The notes beneath the pieces are model-generated. The model did not search any database, was not told the DNA's origin, and worked only from the letters and a program-made list of their open reading frames with translations. Both the position numbers and the translations under genes were made by a program. Source: an uncultured Lachnospiraceae bacterium (GTDB lineage Bacteria; Bacillota; Clostridia; Lachnospirales; Lachnospiraceae). From it: a stretch of DNA of 64,000 bases. The stretch covers positions 62,001-126,000 of the forward strand of contig CANOVJ010000001.1 of NCBI GenBank assembly GCA_947570615.1, given 5' to 3'. Shown here piece by piece: positions 44,213-53,644 of this stretch; the stretch's first letter is position 1, and every line of letters begins with the position of its first letter.

Positions 44213-45274
44213 ATGACAGAAGCTTTTTCTGCTGTTCCGGAATTCATGTGGAACAATATTTTCACAGTGATAAACACATTAATCTGTGGGCTGATCGTTG
44301 CTTTTTTTACTTCAACCTTTCTCAAGAAGAAGGAGGAGCGTACCCGGATTGCCGGGGTGATCGTGGAGAAACGGATTAACAGTGAGCAGGACGTGTTGCA
44401 TTTCTTAGAACATGAGCTATTTAAGGAAGAAATCAATATTGAAAACAGCAGCAAATATGATGCGCTTTTTTCAGATGTGTTAAGAACCTATGGACTACCG
44501 GATCCGCATGAGGGTCATATTCAGTATGCGCGTATTTTTCTTTCCATAGATCAGTTTGAACCGTTTTTTCATGCGTTTGAAGAGAAGATTTTGACCCATA
44601 AGCTGTGGCTGGATACGAAGGTGAGGACGCATCTGGTGTTTATGCAGATGTATTTCAGTGTGTTTATCTCGATTCCACTTATGGTGAAGAGAATTCCCCT
44701 TCCTAAGGGCAAGGAACTGACGAACGAAGAGTTTGGACATGTCTACAATCAGGTGCTTCGTCTGCTGGGGATCAGCTGTGATGGTGAGATCAATAGATTT
44801 ATGTCAGAGCTGGATGAGCTGATTGTGGATTCGGTATATAAGCTGGAGCTGAGACGTCCGCGAAAGAGTATGATGCGTGACGACATGTACAATGTAGATA
44901 TGGCAAAATGCCAGAAACGGCTTATGAGAAAAACGATTCTGGGGATGAAGCAAGAAAATATTTTTTATCTGGTTATGGATACGGTGTATCAGATTAAGGG
45001 CATAGATTTGTCCGGGATGACGGATGAGGAATATGGGAAGTTTGTCAGAGAGACTGACCCAGAAGCATATCAGGAAATGCAGGAGAAGCTGCAGGCTTTT
45101 AAAGAAAATTTGGAGAAGATGGCGGGAGAAAAGGGGGTAAAAATTGTCAGTAAAAAGAATCTGGGGAAGTATTATGGACAGTATGGAATTCCACTCAGGG
45201 ATATTCTGGAGGGGGGAGATATTCAGAAAGTGGATGACTTGGCAGAACGTGATCATACAGATGGTATTTCATAA
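44213..45274 (+). CDS. Membrane-anchored protein of unknown function, third gene of the island
   Basis: 353 residues from the ATG at 44213, with GGGAG 7 nt upstream. The frame is open from 44099, which would add 38 residues without a ribosome site. A membrane helix lies at about residues 10-32 (FTVINTLICGLIVAFFTSTFL), then KKKEER faces the cytoplasm. The rest is soluble, mostly helical and charged, with TDEEYGKFVRETDPEAYQEM and a coiled-coil end. No known domain was recognised. It follows the protease gene in the same direction; base composition is closer to the host than for the two upstream genes, so joint acquisition is not certain. Confidence 0.7.
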   Translation: MTEAFSAVPEFMWNNIFTVINTLICGLIVAFFTSTFLKKKEERTRIAGVIVEKRINSEQDVLHFLEHELFKEEINIENSSKYDALFSDVLRTYGLPDPHEGHIQYARIFLSIDQFEPFFHAFEEKILTHKLWLDTKVRTHLVFMQMYFSVFISIPLMVKRIPLPKGKELTNEEFGHVYNQVLRLLGISCDGEINRFMSELDELIVDSVYKLELRRPRKSMMRDDMYNVDMAKCQKRLMRKTILGMKQENIFYLVMDTVYQIKGIDLSGMTDEEYGKFVRETDPEAYQEMQEKLQAFKENLEKMAGEKGVKIVSKKNLGKYYGQYGIPLRDILEGGDIQKVDDLAERDHTDGIS

Positions 45275-45343
45275 GAACTTGTTTCTGGGACAGGCGAAAC
45301 TCTGTGTCCAGCCCGGAGATTACCCTTTTGAGTACGTATGACG

Positions 45344-45470
45344 CATGTTTCAAAACTATACAATCCGGATATTGCAAGAGTATTTTATTGTGCCGAATAT
45401 ATTGAAGGGCAAGGGGATAATAGAGCGTAAAGGTGGTAAACGATACGGCTATTGGGAAATTTGTGAATAG
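45344..45470 (+). pseudogene. C-terminal fragment of an AlbA/HATPase_c_4-type ATP-binding protein
   Basis: YNPDIARVFYCAEYIEGQG matches the phrase NPxIAxVFYRAGYIExWG near the end of these proteins. In another frame, from 45399, KGIIERKGGKRYGYWEICE ends at a TAG, like their C-terminus. The middle is missing, so the gene is broken by deletion or frameshift. Such proteins are common in accessory and defence regions. Confidence 0.65.
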
Positions 45471-45473
45471 CTT

Positions 45474-45584
45474 TTTATTCCCATCATACCATTCCCGGAC
45501 GGCAACGGTCGTATGGGGCGGATGTGGCACAGCCTCCTGCCCGGCAAGTGGAACGACCAGGCGACTTCTCTTCGCGCCCGGTGA
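45474..45584 (+). pseudogene. Second Fic-motif fragment
   Basis: The frame reads PFPDGNGRMGRMWHSLLPGKWND and ends at TGA 45582-45584. This is the Fic active-site motif HPFxDGNGRxGR and the helix after it, the part missing from the left remnant at 40252-40556. The overlap PFxDGN differs in nucleotides from the left copy, so the two may come from different Fic genes. Confidence 0.7.
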
Positions 45585-45710
45585 TGAAACGTTATCGGTT
45601 ACTGAGCTTATTTAATTGTATGATCTCCTCCTCCGGGCATAAATTCCCTCCCCCCCACATATATTTACGGTAAGCAGACGTAAAATATAGACCCCAGGGA
45701 GGTATTTTTG

Positions 45711-47282
45711 GTGGAGCTGATCAAACGAAACATACATATGGACAGTATCAGGTGCAAAGCGCAGACACAGATGACCCTTGAGGACGACGTGATCATATCC
45801 GATTCCAGGCCGGACGCCGCGAGGCTGATTATGGATAGAGGAAATGTAGTGGTAGAAGAGGTAAAGGTGACGGACGATCATGTCAGCGTAAAGGGGCGGC
45901 TGGCCTTTCATGTGCTCTATCTCACGGAAAGGGTCACGGCGGACGCAGGAAGAGGCGACGTGGCCTTTATGGAGGGGGACATTCCCTTTGAGGAAATGAT
46001 CTTTATGGAGGGGATCCGGGGCGGAGACAGTGTGAACGTTAACTGGGAGCTGGAGGATCTGACCATCGGCCTGATCAATTCCAGAAAGCTGAGCGTACAG
46101 TCGGTTCTGACGCTCTCTCTCACCTGTGAGGAGATCTGCGACGAGGAGACGGCCGTGGATTTATACAGCGAGGAGCCGGTGGAGTTCCGCAAAAGGACGC
46201 TGGATATCGCCTCCATGGCTATCCGGAAAAAGGATATTTTCCGGGTAAAGGAGGAAGTGGAGATTCCGGGGAGCTTTCCCAATATTCTGAACATGATCTG
46301 GTCGGAGATCCAGCCCGAGGCGGTGGAATTTAAGGTGCTGGAGGATAAGATCGGCGTACAGGGAGAGCTGCGGGCCTTTTTCCTCTACAGAGGGGAAGGG
46401 GAGGAAGAGGAGATCTGCCATTATGAGACCACGCTGCCCTTTGCCGGGAGTCTGGACTGTCCCGGTGCGCAGGAGGGGATGATTCCTGAGATCCGTTTCT
46501 GCAGCGAGGAGCGGGAGGTGGAGGTGCGGCCTGACTTTGACGGCGAGGAGCGGGTGATCACCTTTGAGCAGTGTCTGGATCTGGATATCTGCATCTACGA
46601 GGAGGAGCGGATCGATATCCTCTCGGATGTGTACGGGGTTGTAAAGGAGGTTACAGCCGTAGAGAAAAATGCGGATTTCAGAAGGCTTCTTGCAAGGAGC
46701 AGCGGAAAAACCAAGCTGTCAGGCCATTTTAAGTGTGAGGACGAGAAGGCGATGCTGCACAAGATCCTGCATACGGCCAGTGCGCTCCAGCTCACGGGAG
46801 AGAATATCACGGCGGGGGGGATCGAGCTCACCGGTGTGGTGAACATGCAGATTTTTTATGAGAGCAGCAGCGAGAACGACAGGTACGGCGTGATCAGGGG
46901 CGTGATTCCCTTCCAGTATGTGCTGGAGGCTGAGGGGATCAACGAGAGCTGTATCTATCCCGTGCAGGCCTTTGTGGATCAGGTGACGGTGGCCATCATT
47001 GACACCGGAGAGGTGGACGTGAAATGTGTGCTCTATTTCCGGTCCAATGTCTATCAGAAATGGCAGGAGCGGATCGTGGAGCAGGTTATTGTGACGGAGC
47101 CGGATATGGAAAAGATGGAGTCCCTGCCGGGAATCGCCGTGTACATGGTCAGGGAGGGCGACAGCCTCTGGGATATCGGCAAGCGCTACTATGTGCCGGT
47201 TTCGGTGATCCGCCAGACCAACGAGCTTTCTTCCGACGAGGTGAAGGCGGGCGACCGGATTCTGATCGTAAAAAATATGTAG
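45711..47282 (+). CDS. sipL: SPOCS (DUF3794) and LysM protein, SipL-like
   Basis: 523 residues from the GTG at 45711; a TTG at 45708 is as likely, with GGGAGGT 5-8 nt before either. Repeated SPOCS/DUF3794 units fill residues 1 to about 460, and a LysM motif ends it (YMVREGDSLWDIGKRYYVP and SSDEVKAGDRILIV). In Clostridioides difficile SipL, of the same length and order, binds SpoIVA and is needed to encase the forespore in coat. The gene suggests a spore-forming host. A terminator lies downstream. Confidence 0.85.
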   Translation: MELIKRNIHMDSIRCKAQTQMTLEDDVIISDSRPDAARLIMDRGNVVVEEVKVTDDHVSVKGRLAFHVLYLTERVTADAGRGDVAFMEGDIPFEEMIFMEGIRGGDSVNVNWELEDLTIGLINSRKLSVQSVLTLSLTCEEICDEETAVDLYSEEPVEFRKRTLDIASMAIRKKDIFRVKEEVEIPGSFPNILNMIWSEIQPEAVEFKVLEDKIGVQGELRAFFLYRGEGEEEEICHYETTLPFAGSLDCPGAQEGMIPEIRFCSEEREVEVRPDFDGEERVITFEQCLDLDICIYEEERIDILSDVYGVVKEVTAVEKNADFRRLLARSSGKTKLSGHFKCEDEKAMLHKILHTASALQLTGENITAGGIELTGVVNMQIFYESSSENDRYGVIRGVIPFQYVLEAEGINESCIYPVQAFVDQVTVAIIDTGEVDVKCVLYFRSNVYQKWQERIVEQVIVTEPDMEKMESLPGIAVYMVREGDSLWDIGKRYYVPVSVIRQTNELSSDEVKAGDRILIVKNM

Positions 47283-47415
47283 AAGGCGCGCAGGAAGGGC
47301 TGTGGAGTGAAAAGATCCGCGGCCTTTCCTTTTTATTATAAGGATGTCATGGGAGCATTTTTTGCAAGAAACGACATAAAAAACGAACAAAAACAAACAT
47401 TATCTTTAAAATGAA

Positions 47416-47444
47416 TTGACAGATCCGATTTACACGGGTAAAAT
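47416..47444 (+). promoter_or_regulatory. Consensus sigma-A promoter of the opp operon
   Basis: TTGACA at 47416-47421, exactly 17 nt, TAAAAT at 47439-47444. Transcription would begin near 47451. Confidence 0.8.
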
Positions 47445-47461
47445 GTTAAAGCTATAAAGTG

Positions 47462-47497
47462 AACGATAGCGTTTGCTGAAAACTCTATCGTTTTTTT
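47462..47497 (+). terminator. Terminator-like hairpin in the opp leader
   Basis: AACGATAG (47462-47469) pairs with CTATCGTT (47485-47492), and a seven-T run spans 47491-47497. It lies about 12 nt after the predicted start of opp transcription, so it may attenuate the opp operon as well as stop readthrough from sipL. Confidence 0.75.
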
Positions 47498-47551
47498 ACA
47501 TTATTTATTGTATACAAGTATATCTGGAGACAAAATCAAGGAGTAGCTGGT

Positions 47552-48469
47552 ATGTTGAAGTATATTGCGAAGCGGATCGGCCTGGCAGTGGTCACGATAT
47601 GGGCGGTCGCTACCATCACATTTTTTCTGATGAACATGGTGCCGGGCGGGCCGTTCCTCTCCGAGAAGGCCATCAGTCCCCAGGCCACGGCGGCGCTGGA
47701 GGCCAAGTACGGGCTGGACAAGCCTCTGCTCCAGCAGTATTTTACATATCTCACGGACGCCCTGCACGGTGATTTCGGGGACAGCTTAAAGCAGAGAGGG
47801 CGTACCGTTACTTCCATAATCCTGATGAAATTTCCGGTTTCCGCCAGAGTGGGCGGCGTTTCTGTGCTGACCGCGCTTCTGATCGGGATCCCTCTGGGAT
47901 GTATCGCGGCCCTCAAAAGGGGTAAGTTCCTGGACAGCCTGATCAGTGTGGTGGCGACCTGCGGGATCGCGGTTCCCGGCTTCGTGATCTGTACGGTGCT
48001 TCTGTATTTTCTGGGAGTGAATTTGAAGCTCCTTCCCACCATGGGGCTGAATTCTCCGAAGCACTATGTGATGCCGGTGATGGCGCTGTCCTTTTATCCC
48101 ACCGCCTATATCATGAGGCTGATGCGCTCCTCCATGCTGGACGTTCTGGGGCAGGATTATATGCGCACGGCCAAAGCCAAGGGTGTTTCGGGTTTTATGA
48201 GTCTGTTCAAACACGCTCTGCGCAACGCAGTTCTTCCGGTCATCACCTACGTGGGGCCCATGCTGGCTTATACTGTGACGGGCAGCTTTGTGGTGGAGAA
48301 GATTTTTACCATACCGGGGCTGGGAGGCGAATTTATCACCGCCATCAGCGGACGGGATTATACCCTGATCATGGGGACCACCATTTTCCTTGCCACTCTG
48401 ATTGTGCTGATGAATGTGGCAGTGGATATTGTTTATAAGATTGTAGACCCCAGAATCCAGTTAAAGTAA
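47552..48469 (+). CDS. oppB: Oligopeptide ABC transporter permease
   Basis: 305 residues. N-terminal helix with the LKYIAKRIGLAVVTIW opening, the loop GLDKPLLQQYFTYL, then five membrane helices and the EAA-like loop MRTAKAKGVSGFMSLFKHALRNA that contacts the ATPases. AAGGAG lies 9 nt upstream. First gene of a BCDF-A operon importing peptides. Confidence 0.94.
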   Translation: MLKYIAKRIGLAVVTIWAVATITFFLMNMVPGGPFLSEKAISPQATAALEAKYGLDKPLLQQYFTYLTDALHGDFGDSLKQRGRTVTSIILMKFPVSARVGGVSVLTALLIGIPLGCIAALKRGKFLDSLISVVATCGIAVPGFVICTVLLYFLGVNLKLLPTMGLNSPKHYVMPVMALSFYPTAYIMRLMRSSMLDVLGQDYMRTAKAKGVSGFMSLFKHALRNAVLPVITYVGPMLAYTVTGSFVVEKIFTIPGLGGEFITAISGRDYTLIMGTTIFLATLIVLMNVAVDIVYKIVDPRIQLK

Positions 48470-48486
48470 GGAGCGTAGTTATACAT

Positions 48487-49533
48487 ATGAAGCCTGATAC
48501 GTTCAGTTTCCAGTTAAAACTAAATCCGGAGGATTTCCTGCCCGCCACCGAGGAGGAGAAGCAGAGCCAGGTGGTCATGCGGGAGAGCGTGAGCTTCTGG
48601 AAGGACGGTATGCGCCGTCTTGTGAAAAACAAGGTGGCCATGGCGAGCATCGCGGTGATCATACTGGTAATGATATTTTCCTTTATTGTTCCCGCCTTTT
48701 ATCCATACAGCTACAAACAGCAGATCAAGGGCTCCAACAACCTGGCGCCCATGGAATATTCGCAGCAGGAGCAGGAAAGGATCGATGCCGGGGAAAAGGT
48801 CTTTCCTCATATCTTCGGCACGGACAAGATGGGGCGCGACTATGCCATCCGCGTGATGATGGGGAGCCGTATTTCCCTTCTGGTAGGCCTGATCGCCACC
48901 GGGATCATTCTGGTGATCGGCTCCGCGTACGGGTCCATCGCGGCGTTTTTCGGCGGATGGGTGGATCTGATCATGATGCGTATCGTGGATATCATCTACA
49001 CCATTCCCGATATCCTTCTCATCGTGCTTTTATCCTTTGCCCTGAAAGCACCTCTGGGGAGTCTTAAGGATGTGCCCGGCTTTGGCTGGGTGGGCGTCGT
49101 GGGAGAAAACCTGATCAGTATTTTCGTAGTGTTTGCCCTTCTGTACTGGGTGGGCATGGCCAGAATGGTCAGAAGTCAGATCCTGATGCTCAAGGAGAGC
49201 GAATATGTGACGGCGGCCAGGGCTCTTGGGGTGGGCAACGGCAAGATCATCAGAAAGCATCTGCTCACCAACTGCATCGGTACGCTGATCGTTACGACCA
49301 CGCTGCAGATTCCTTCCTCCATCTTCACGGAGAGCTTTTTAAGCTTCCTGGGAATGGGTGTGGCGGTTCCGCTTCCCTCCCTGGGGAGCCTTGCCAGCGA
49401 CGCGATCAACGGTATGAATACCTATCCATATCTTTTGTTTATCCCGGCCCTTCTGATCAGCCTGATTATTCTGAGCTTTAACCTGCTGGGGGACGGGCTG
49501 CGGGATGCGTTTGATCCGAAGCTGAAGAATTAG
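48487..49533 (+). CDS. oppC: Oligopeptide ABC transporter permease
   Basis: 348 residues. An N-terminal OppC_N region with a membrane helix (VAMASIAVIILVMIFSFIVP) precedes the DPP permease core: FGTDKMGRDYAIRVMMGSR and the EAA loop YVTAARALGVGNGKIIRKH. Partner of OppB. It starts 17 nt after oppB. Confidence 0.94.
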   Translation: MKPDTFSFQLKLNPEDFLPATEEEKQSQVVMRESVSFWKDGMRRLVKNKVAMASIAVIILVMIFSFIVPAFYPYSYKQQIKGSNNLAPMEYSQQEQERIDAGEKVFPHIFGTDKMGRDYAIRVMMGSRISLLVGLIATGIILVIGSAYGSIAAFFGGWVDLIMMRIVDIIYTIPDILLIVLLSFALKAPLGSLKDVPGFGWVGVVGENLISIFVVFALLYWVGMARMVRSQILMLKESEYVTAARALGVGNGKIIRKHLLTNCIGTLIVTTTLQIPSSIFTESFLSFLGMGVAVPLPSLGSLASDAINGMNTYPYLLFIPALLISLIILSFNLLGDGLRDAFDPKLKN

Positions 49534-49620
49534 GAAAGAGACTGACAAAACGCAGATTTTTCAACCGGCTGCCTGGCGGCGGCACAGGGCCTGCCGGTTA
49601 CGGAAAGGCACAGGTATTGT

Positions 49621-50634
49621 ATGTCGGAATATCTTGTTGATATAAAAAACGAACGGTTGTCCTTCTTTACCCCGGCAGGGGAGGTGAAGGCGTTAAACGA
49701 CGTTTCCATCCGTTTAAAGGAGGGAGAGGTGCTGGGAATCGTGGGAGAGAGCGGCTCGGGCAAGTCTGTGACGGCTTACAGCCTGATGGGGCTCACCGCC
49801 CATCCCGGAAAGCTCATCGGCGGCGCCCTGGAATTCAACGGGCATCAGATCGAAAAAATGACGGAGCGGGAAATGAGGGCCATCAGGGGGAACGAGATCT
49901 CCATTATCTTCCAGGATCCCATGACCAGCTTAAATCCCGTTTATACCATAGGGAACCAGCTCTCGGAGGCGATCCGCCTCCACACGGACAAAAACCGTTC
50001 TCAGGCTAAGGAGAGGGCAAAGGAGCTGCTGGAGCTGGTGGGGATCAACGAGCCTGTCAGGCGTCTTCGGCAGTATCCTCATGAGCTCTCAGGCGGAATG
50101 CGCCAGAGGGTGATGATCGCCATGGCGCTGGCCTGTGAGCCCAGGCTTCTGATCGCGGACGAGCCCACCACGGCCCTGGACGTGACCATCCAGGCCCAGA
50201 TCCTCGAGCTGATGATGGAGCTTAAGGACAGGCTGGGGATGGCGATCATCATGATCACCCACGATCTGGGGGTGGTGGCCAGCATGTGCGAGCGCATCGC
50301 GGTGATGTACGCGGGAAAGATCGTGGAGTACGGCACGGCGGACGACATTTTTTATAATCCGAAGCATCAGTATACCAGAGGCCTTCTCCGCTCCATTCCA
50401 AGGATTGATACCAGAGAGCATGAGAGGCTGATTCCCATCGAGGGGACGCCTGTGGATCTCTTAAACCCGCCGGCGGGCTGTCCCTTTGCGCCCAGATGCG
50501 AGGCGTGTATGAAGATCTGTCTGCGGGAAATGCCCCCGGTGACGGAGTTTGGAGAGATTCACCATACCCAGTGCTGGCTGAACCAGAAGGAAGAGATGGA
50601 GAGGGATAAGGCCGGAGAAAGGAGCCGCGGATGA
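49621..50634 (+). CDS. oppD: Oligopeptide ABC transporter ATPase
   Basis: 337 residues. Walker [10 protein letters not shown]-loop [11 protein letters not shown], signature LSGGMRQR, Walker [13 protein letters not shown] and the C-terminal oligopeptide domain with [15 protein letters not shown], whose cysteines suggest an iron-sulfur site known in the DppD/OppD family. The ATG overlaps no gene, but its stop overlaps oppF by four bases. Confidence 0.94.
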   Translation: MSEYLVDIKNERLSFFTPAGEVKALNDVSIRLKEGEVLGIVGESGSGKSVTAYSLMGLTAHPGKLIGGALEFNGHQIEKMTEREMRAIRGNEISIIFQDPMTSLNPVYTIGNQLSEAIRLHTDKNRSQAKERAKELLELVGINEPVRRLRQYPHELSGGMRQRVMIAMALACEPRLLIADEPTTALDVTIQAQILELMMELKDRLGMAIIMITHDLGVVASMCERIAVMYAGKIVEYGTADDIFYNPKHQYTRGLLRSIPRIDTREHERLIPIEGTPVDLLNPPAGCPFAPRCEACMKICLREMPPVTEFGEIHHTQCWLNQKEEMERDKAGERSRG

Positions 50635-51620
50635 GTGAAAATCTGGTTCAGATCGAACATTTAAAGCAATACTTTTCTGCCGGCGGCTATGGCAGGAAAA
50701 AGAGATATATCCGGGCGGTGGACGACGTTTCCTTCACCATTTCCAGGGGAGAGACCCTGGGGCTTGTGGGGGAGTCCGGCTGTGGGAAGACCACCACGGG
50801 GCGCACGTTGCTGCGGCTCTATGAGCCCACCGGGGGACGATTCGTCTACGACGGCGACGTGATTTTTGATGTGGAAAAAAAGACTTATGCGGATATGCTC
50901 CCTTACCGCAAAAAAATGCAGATCGTGTTCCAGGATCCGTATGCCAGTCTGGATCCCCGTATGACGGTGGGAGACATTGTGGGGGAGGCCATCGACGTCC
51001 ATAAGATGGCGGCCAGTAAGCAGGAGCGCTACGAGATCATCCAGGAGATGCTGCGCAGAGTGGGGCTCAATTCCGAGCATGCGAACCGCTATCCCCATGA
51101 ATTTTCCGGCGGGCAGAGGCAGCGGGTGGGCATCGCCCGGGCCCTGGCGGTGAGACCGGAGTTTATCGTCTGCGACGAGCCCATCTCCGCCCTGGACGTT
51201 TCCATCCAGGCCCAGGTGATCAACATGTTTGAGGATTTGCAGGCGGAAATGGGGCTGACCTATCTTTTTATCGCCCATGACCTGTCGGCGGTTAAGCATA
51301 TATCCAACCGGATCGGCGTGATGTATCTGGGAAGGATGGTGGAGCTGGCGGAGAGCTATGAGCTGATCACAAGGCCTCTTCACCCCTACACCCGGAGCCT
51401 GATCAGCGCCATTCCCATTGCGGACCCCAAAAAGGCCAGGGAGAGTAAGCGAATCGTGCCCCAGGGGGATGTGCCAAGTCCCTTAAACCCGCCCTCGGGG
51501 TGCCGGTTCAGAACCAGATGCCCCTACGCCGACGAGCGCTGCGCCGCAGAGGCTCCGGAGTGGAATGAGGTGGAAAAGGGACATTTTGCGGCCTGCCACC
51601 ATATCGACAGGGTGAACTGA
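50631..51620 (+). CDS. oppF: Oligopeptide ABC transporter ATPase
   Basis: 329 residues. Walker [21 protein letters not shown], signature FSGGQRQR, Walker [13 protein letters not shown], and the C-terminal oligopeptide domain with [15 protein letters not shown]. Works as a heterodimer with OppD. Coupled to oppD by a four-base overlap. Confidence 0.94.
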   Translation: MSENLVQIEHLKQYFSAGGYGRKKRYIRAVDDVSFTISRGETLGLVGESGCGKTTTGRTLLRLYEPTGGRFVYDGDVIFDVEKKTYADMLPYRKKMQIVFQDPYASLDPRMTVGDIVGEAIDVHKMAASKQERYEIIQEMLRRVGLNSEHANRYPHEFSGGQRQRVGIARALAVRPEFIVCDEPISALDVSIQAQVINMFEDLQAEMGLTYLFIAHDLSAVKHISNRIGVMYLGRMVELAESYELITRPLHPYTRSLISAIPIADPKKARESKRIVPQGDVPSPLNPPSGCRFRTRCPYADERCAAEAPEWNEVEKGHFAACHHIDRVN

Positions 51621-51627
51621 CAACGGT

Positions 51628-51697
51628 AAACACAGACAGGCGTTATTATGACGGGAGAATCCTGTCACTTGCCTGTGTGTTTATAATAAATTATATT
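51628..51697 (+). promoter_or_regulatory. Hairpin and possible promoter between oppF and oppA
   Basis: 51628-51641 pairs with 51671-51682 with a small bulge, followed by an AT-rich run. TTGCCT (51669-51674), 17 nt and TATATT (51692-51697) could be an internal promoter. Either would allow the binding protein to be made in excess over the transporter. Confidence 0.4.
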
Positions 51698-51720
51698 TCA
51701 TCAGAACAGGAGGAAAGATT

Positions 51721-53514
51721 ATGAAAAAGAGAGTATTAGCGCTCTTACTGGCAGCGACCATGGTCTTCGGACTGGCTGCCTGCGGCGGCAGCGACAGTGG
51801 AACTGCCACGGACAATGCCGGTGACGCCGCGACCACAGATGACGCTGCCGCCACAGACGACGGGGCGGATTCAGAGGATGCCGGCGCCACAGACGACGCG
51901 GCGCAGACGGAAGGCGATACCACCGCTTCCACGGGGGAGAAGATTTTATCCGTGCAGGTGGGCCCTAACCCTGAGACCATTGACCCTGCGCTGAACAGCG
52001 CGGTAGACGGCGGAAACATGCTGCTGCACTCCTTCGAGTGTCTGCTGGCGGTAGACCAGGACGGCAAACTGATCCCCGGACAGGCCGAAACCTGGGAGAC
52101 CTCTGAGGATGGCCTCACATGGACCTTCCATTTAAGAGACGGCCTTAAGTGGTCCGACGGAACAGACCTCACAGCCAATGATTTCGTTTACAGCTGGAAG
52201 AGAGTGTGCGATCCCATGGTAGCCGCTCCTTACGCTGAGACGGTTCTCGGCATGGTGGCAGGCTACGAGGACGCGATCACAGGCGATCTGGACGCCCTTC
52301 AGGTAGTAGCACAGGACGATAAGACACTGGTTGTTACCCTGAACGCGCCCTGCTCCTTCTTCGGAAGCTTGGCTGCATTCGCAACCTTAAGCCCGGTTCA
52401 GCAGGCGACCATCGACGCCAACGGCGACGCCTGGGCGACATCCGCCGAGACCTATATCTCCAACGGACCTTTCTATGTTTCCGAGTGGGTACCCAGCTCC
52501 TATATCATGATGAGCAAGAACCCCAACTACTGGAATGCGGACGCCATCAAGTTAGACGGAATCAAGTTTAACCTGATTGAGGATTCCAACGCTGCCTACA
52601 GTGCATACCAGACCGGAGAGGTGTTATTTATCAAGGATGTTCCCACAGAGGAGATCCCTACGCTGAGCGGGAATCCCGATTTCTATGTGGATCCCATCAT
52701 CGGAACCTATTATCTGAGCGTAAACTGCAATAAAGAGCCCTTTAATGATCCCGCTGTCCGTAAGGCATTAAGCCTTGCCATCGACCGCGAGTATGTTGCA
52801 GGAACTCTGATGCAGGGTACATATTCCGCAGCCAGCAACTTCATGGGTCCCGGCTGGATTGACACCGACGGAACACAGTTCATGGACAATGCAAACGGTG
52901 GAGCTCCCTACATTGACACGGCCAACTATGAGGCGAACCTTGCGGAGGCGAAGCAGATCCTTGCAGACGCCGGTTATCCCGACGGCGAAGGACTTCCTTC
53001 CATCACATACTCCACCAACGACGCCGGATACCACAAGGTGGTAGCCGAGTATTTACAGCAGGCCTGGGGAGAGCTGGGAGTTGACCTCAACGTGGATATC
53101 GTAGAGTGGGCGAGCTTTACTCCCATGCGTCGTAACGGCGACTATGACGCTTCCCGTAACGGCTGGGTAGGCGACTACAGCGATCCTTCCAACATGCTTG
53201 ATCTGCTCTACTCCACCAACGGAAACAACGACGGTAAGTTCAGCAACGCGGATTATGACGCGGCCATGGAGCTTTCCAGAACGACCCTGGACGCTGCAGA
53301 GCGCTCCGAGGCTCTTCATAAGGCGGAGGATATCCTGATGGAGGAGACCGCATGTATTCCGGTTGCCTACTACAATGACTTCTGGTTACAGAGCGATAAG
53401 ATCACCGGTTCCTGGCATTCACCTTACGGATACTGGTACTTCATGTACGCAGATATCGCTGACGGCGCCGCTGAGGACAGCGCCGAGGGCGCCACGGAGG
53501 ATGTGGCCGAATAA
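51721..53514 (+). CDS. oppA: Oligopeptide-binding lipoprotein
   Basis: 597 residues. Signal peptide with lipobox (FGLAAC), an Ala/Asp/Thr-rich flexible linker at about 25-75, then the SBP_5 fold: GPNPETIDPALNSAVDGGNML, AETWETSEDGLTWTFHLRDGLKWSDG, ANDFVYSWKRV and the later AVRKALSLAIDREYV. It captures peptides outside the membrane for OppBCDF. AGGAGG lies 7 nt before the ATG. An Ala/Glu-rich tail ends the protein. Confidence 0.95.
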   Translation: MKKRVLALLLAATMVFGLAACGGSDSGTATDNAGDAATTDDAAATDDGADSEDAGATDDAAQTEGDTTASTGEKILSVQVGPNPETIDPALNSAVDGGNMLLHSFECLLAVDQDGKLIPGQAETWETSEDGLTWTFHLRDGLKWSDGTDLTANDFVYSWKRVCDPMVAAPYAETVLGMVAGYEDAITGDLDALQVVAQDDKTLVVTLNAPCSFFGSLAAFATLSPVQQATIDANGDAWATSAETYISNGPFYVSEWVPSSYIMMSKNPNYWNADAIKLDGIKFNLIEDSNAAYSAYQTGEVLFIKDVPTEEIPTLSGNPDFYVDPIIGTYYLSVNCNKEPFNDPAVRKALSLAIDREYVAGTLMQGTYSAASNFMGPGWIDTDGTQFMDNANGGAPYIDTANYEANLAEAKQILADAGYPDGEGLPSITYSTNDAGYHKVVAEYLQQAWGELGVDLNVDIVEWASFTPMRRNGDYDASRNGWVGDYSDPSNMLDLLYSTNGNNDGKFSNADYDAAMELSRTTLDAAERSEALHKAEDILMEETACIPVAYYNDFWLQSDKITGSWHSPYGYWYFMYADIADGAAEDSAEGATEDVAE

Positions 53515-53549
53515 GGCATTACGCCAGTCCGGCGCTTCACCTTTATATG

Positions 53550-53597
53550 TTTGCCCCTGTTTTGGCCCTTACGAGCCGAAACAGGGGCAAATTATTA
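53550..53597 (+). terminator. Strong terminator of the opp operon
   Basis: Arms 53550-53566 and 53575-53591 pair over 17 positions with one T-G pair. The 3' flank is AT-rich (TTATTATTA). Confidence 0.85.
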
Positions 53598-53606
53598 TTA
53601 ACATAA

Positions 53607-53631
53607 GGACAGTTCGCGAAGCGTGCTGTCC
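53607..53631 (+). repeat. Hairpin repeat copy
   Basis: GGACAG/CTGTCC arms around TTCGCGAAGCGTG. The 22-base core differs in two positions from that at 27532-27558. Confidence 0.55.
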
Positions 53632-53644
53632 GTTGTTATAATAA

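Larger units (their letters stand above)
45275..45707 (+). other. Right junction of the accessory island
   Basis: No intact gene lies in these 433 bases. They hold the two gene fragments listed separately. Bases 45277-45340 contain further unassigned short reading frames (FLGQAKLCVQPGDYPFEYV). Composition returns to host-like after about 45490. Just before the next gene a C-rich run (45648-45656) and an AGGGAGGT ribosome site are seen. Confidence 0.6.
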
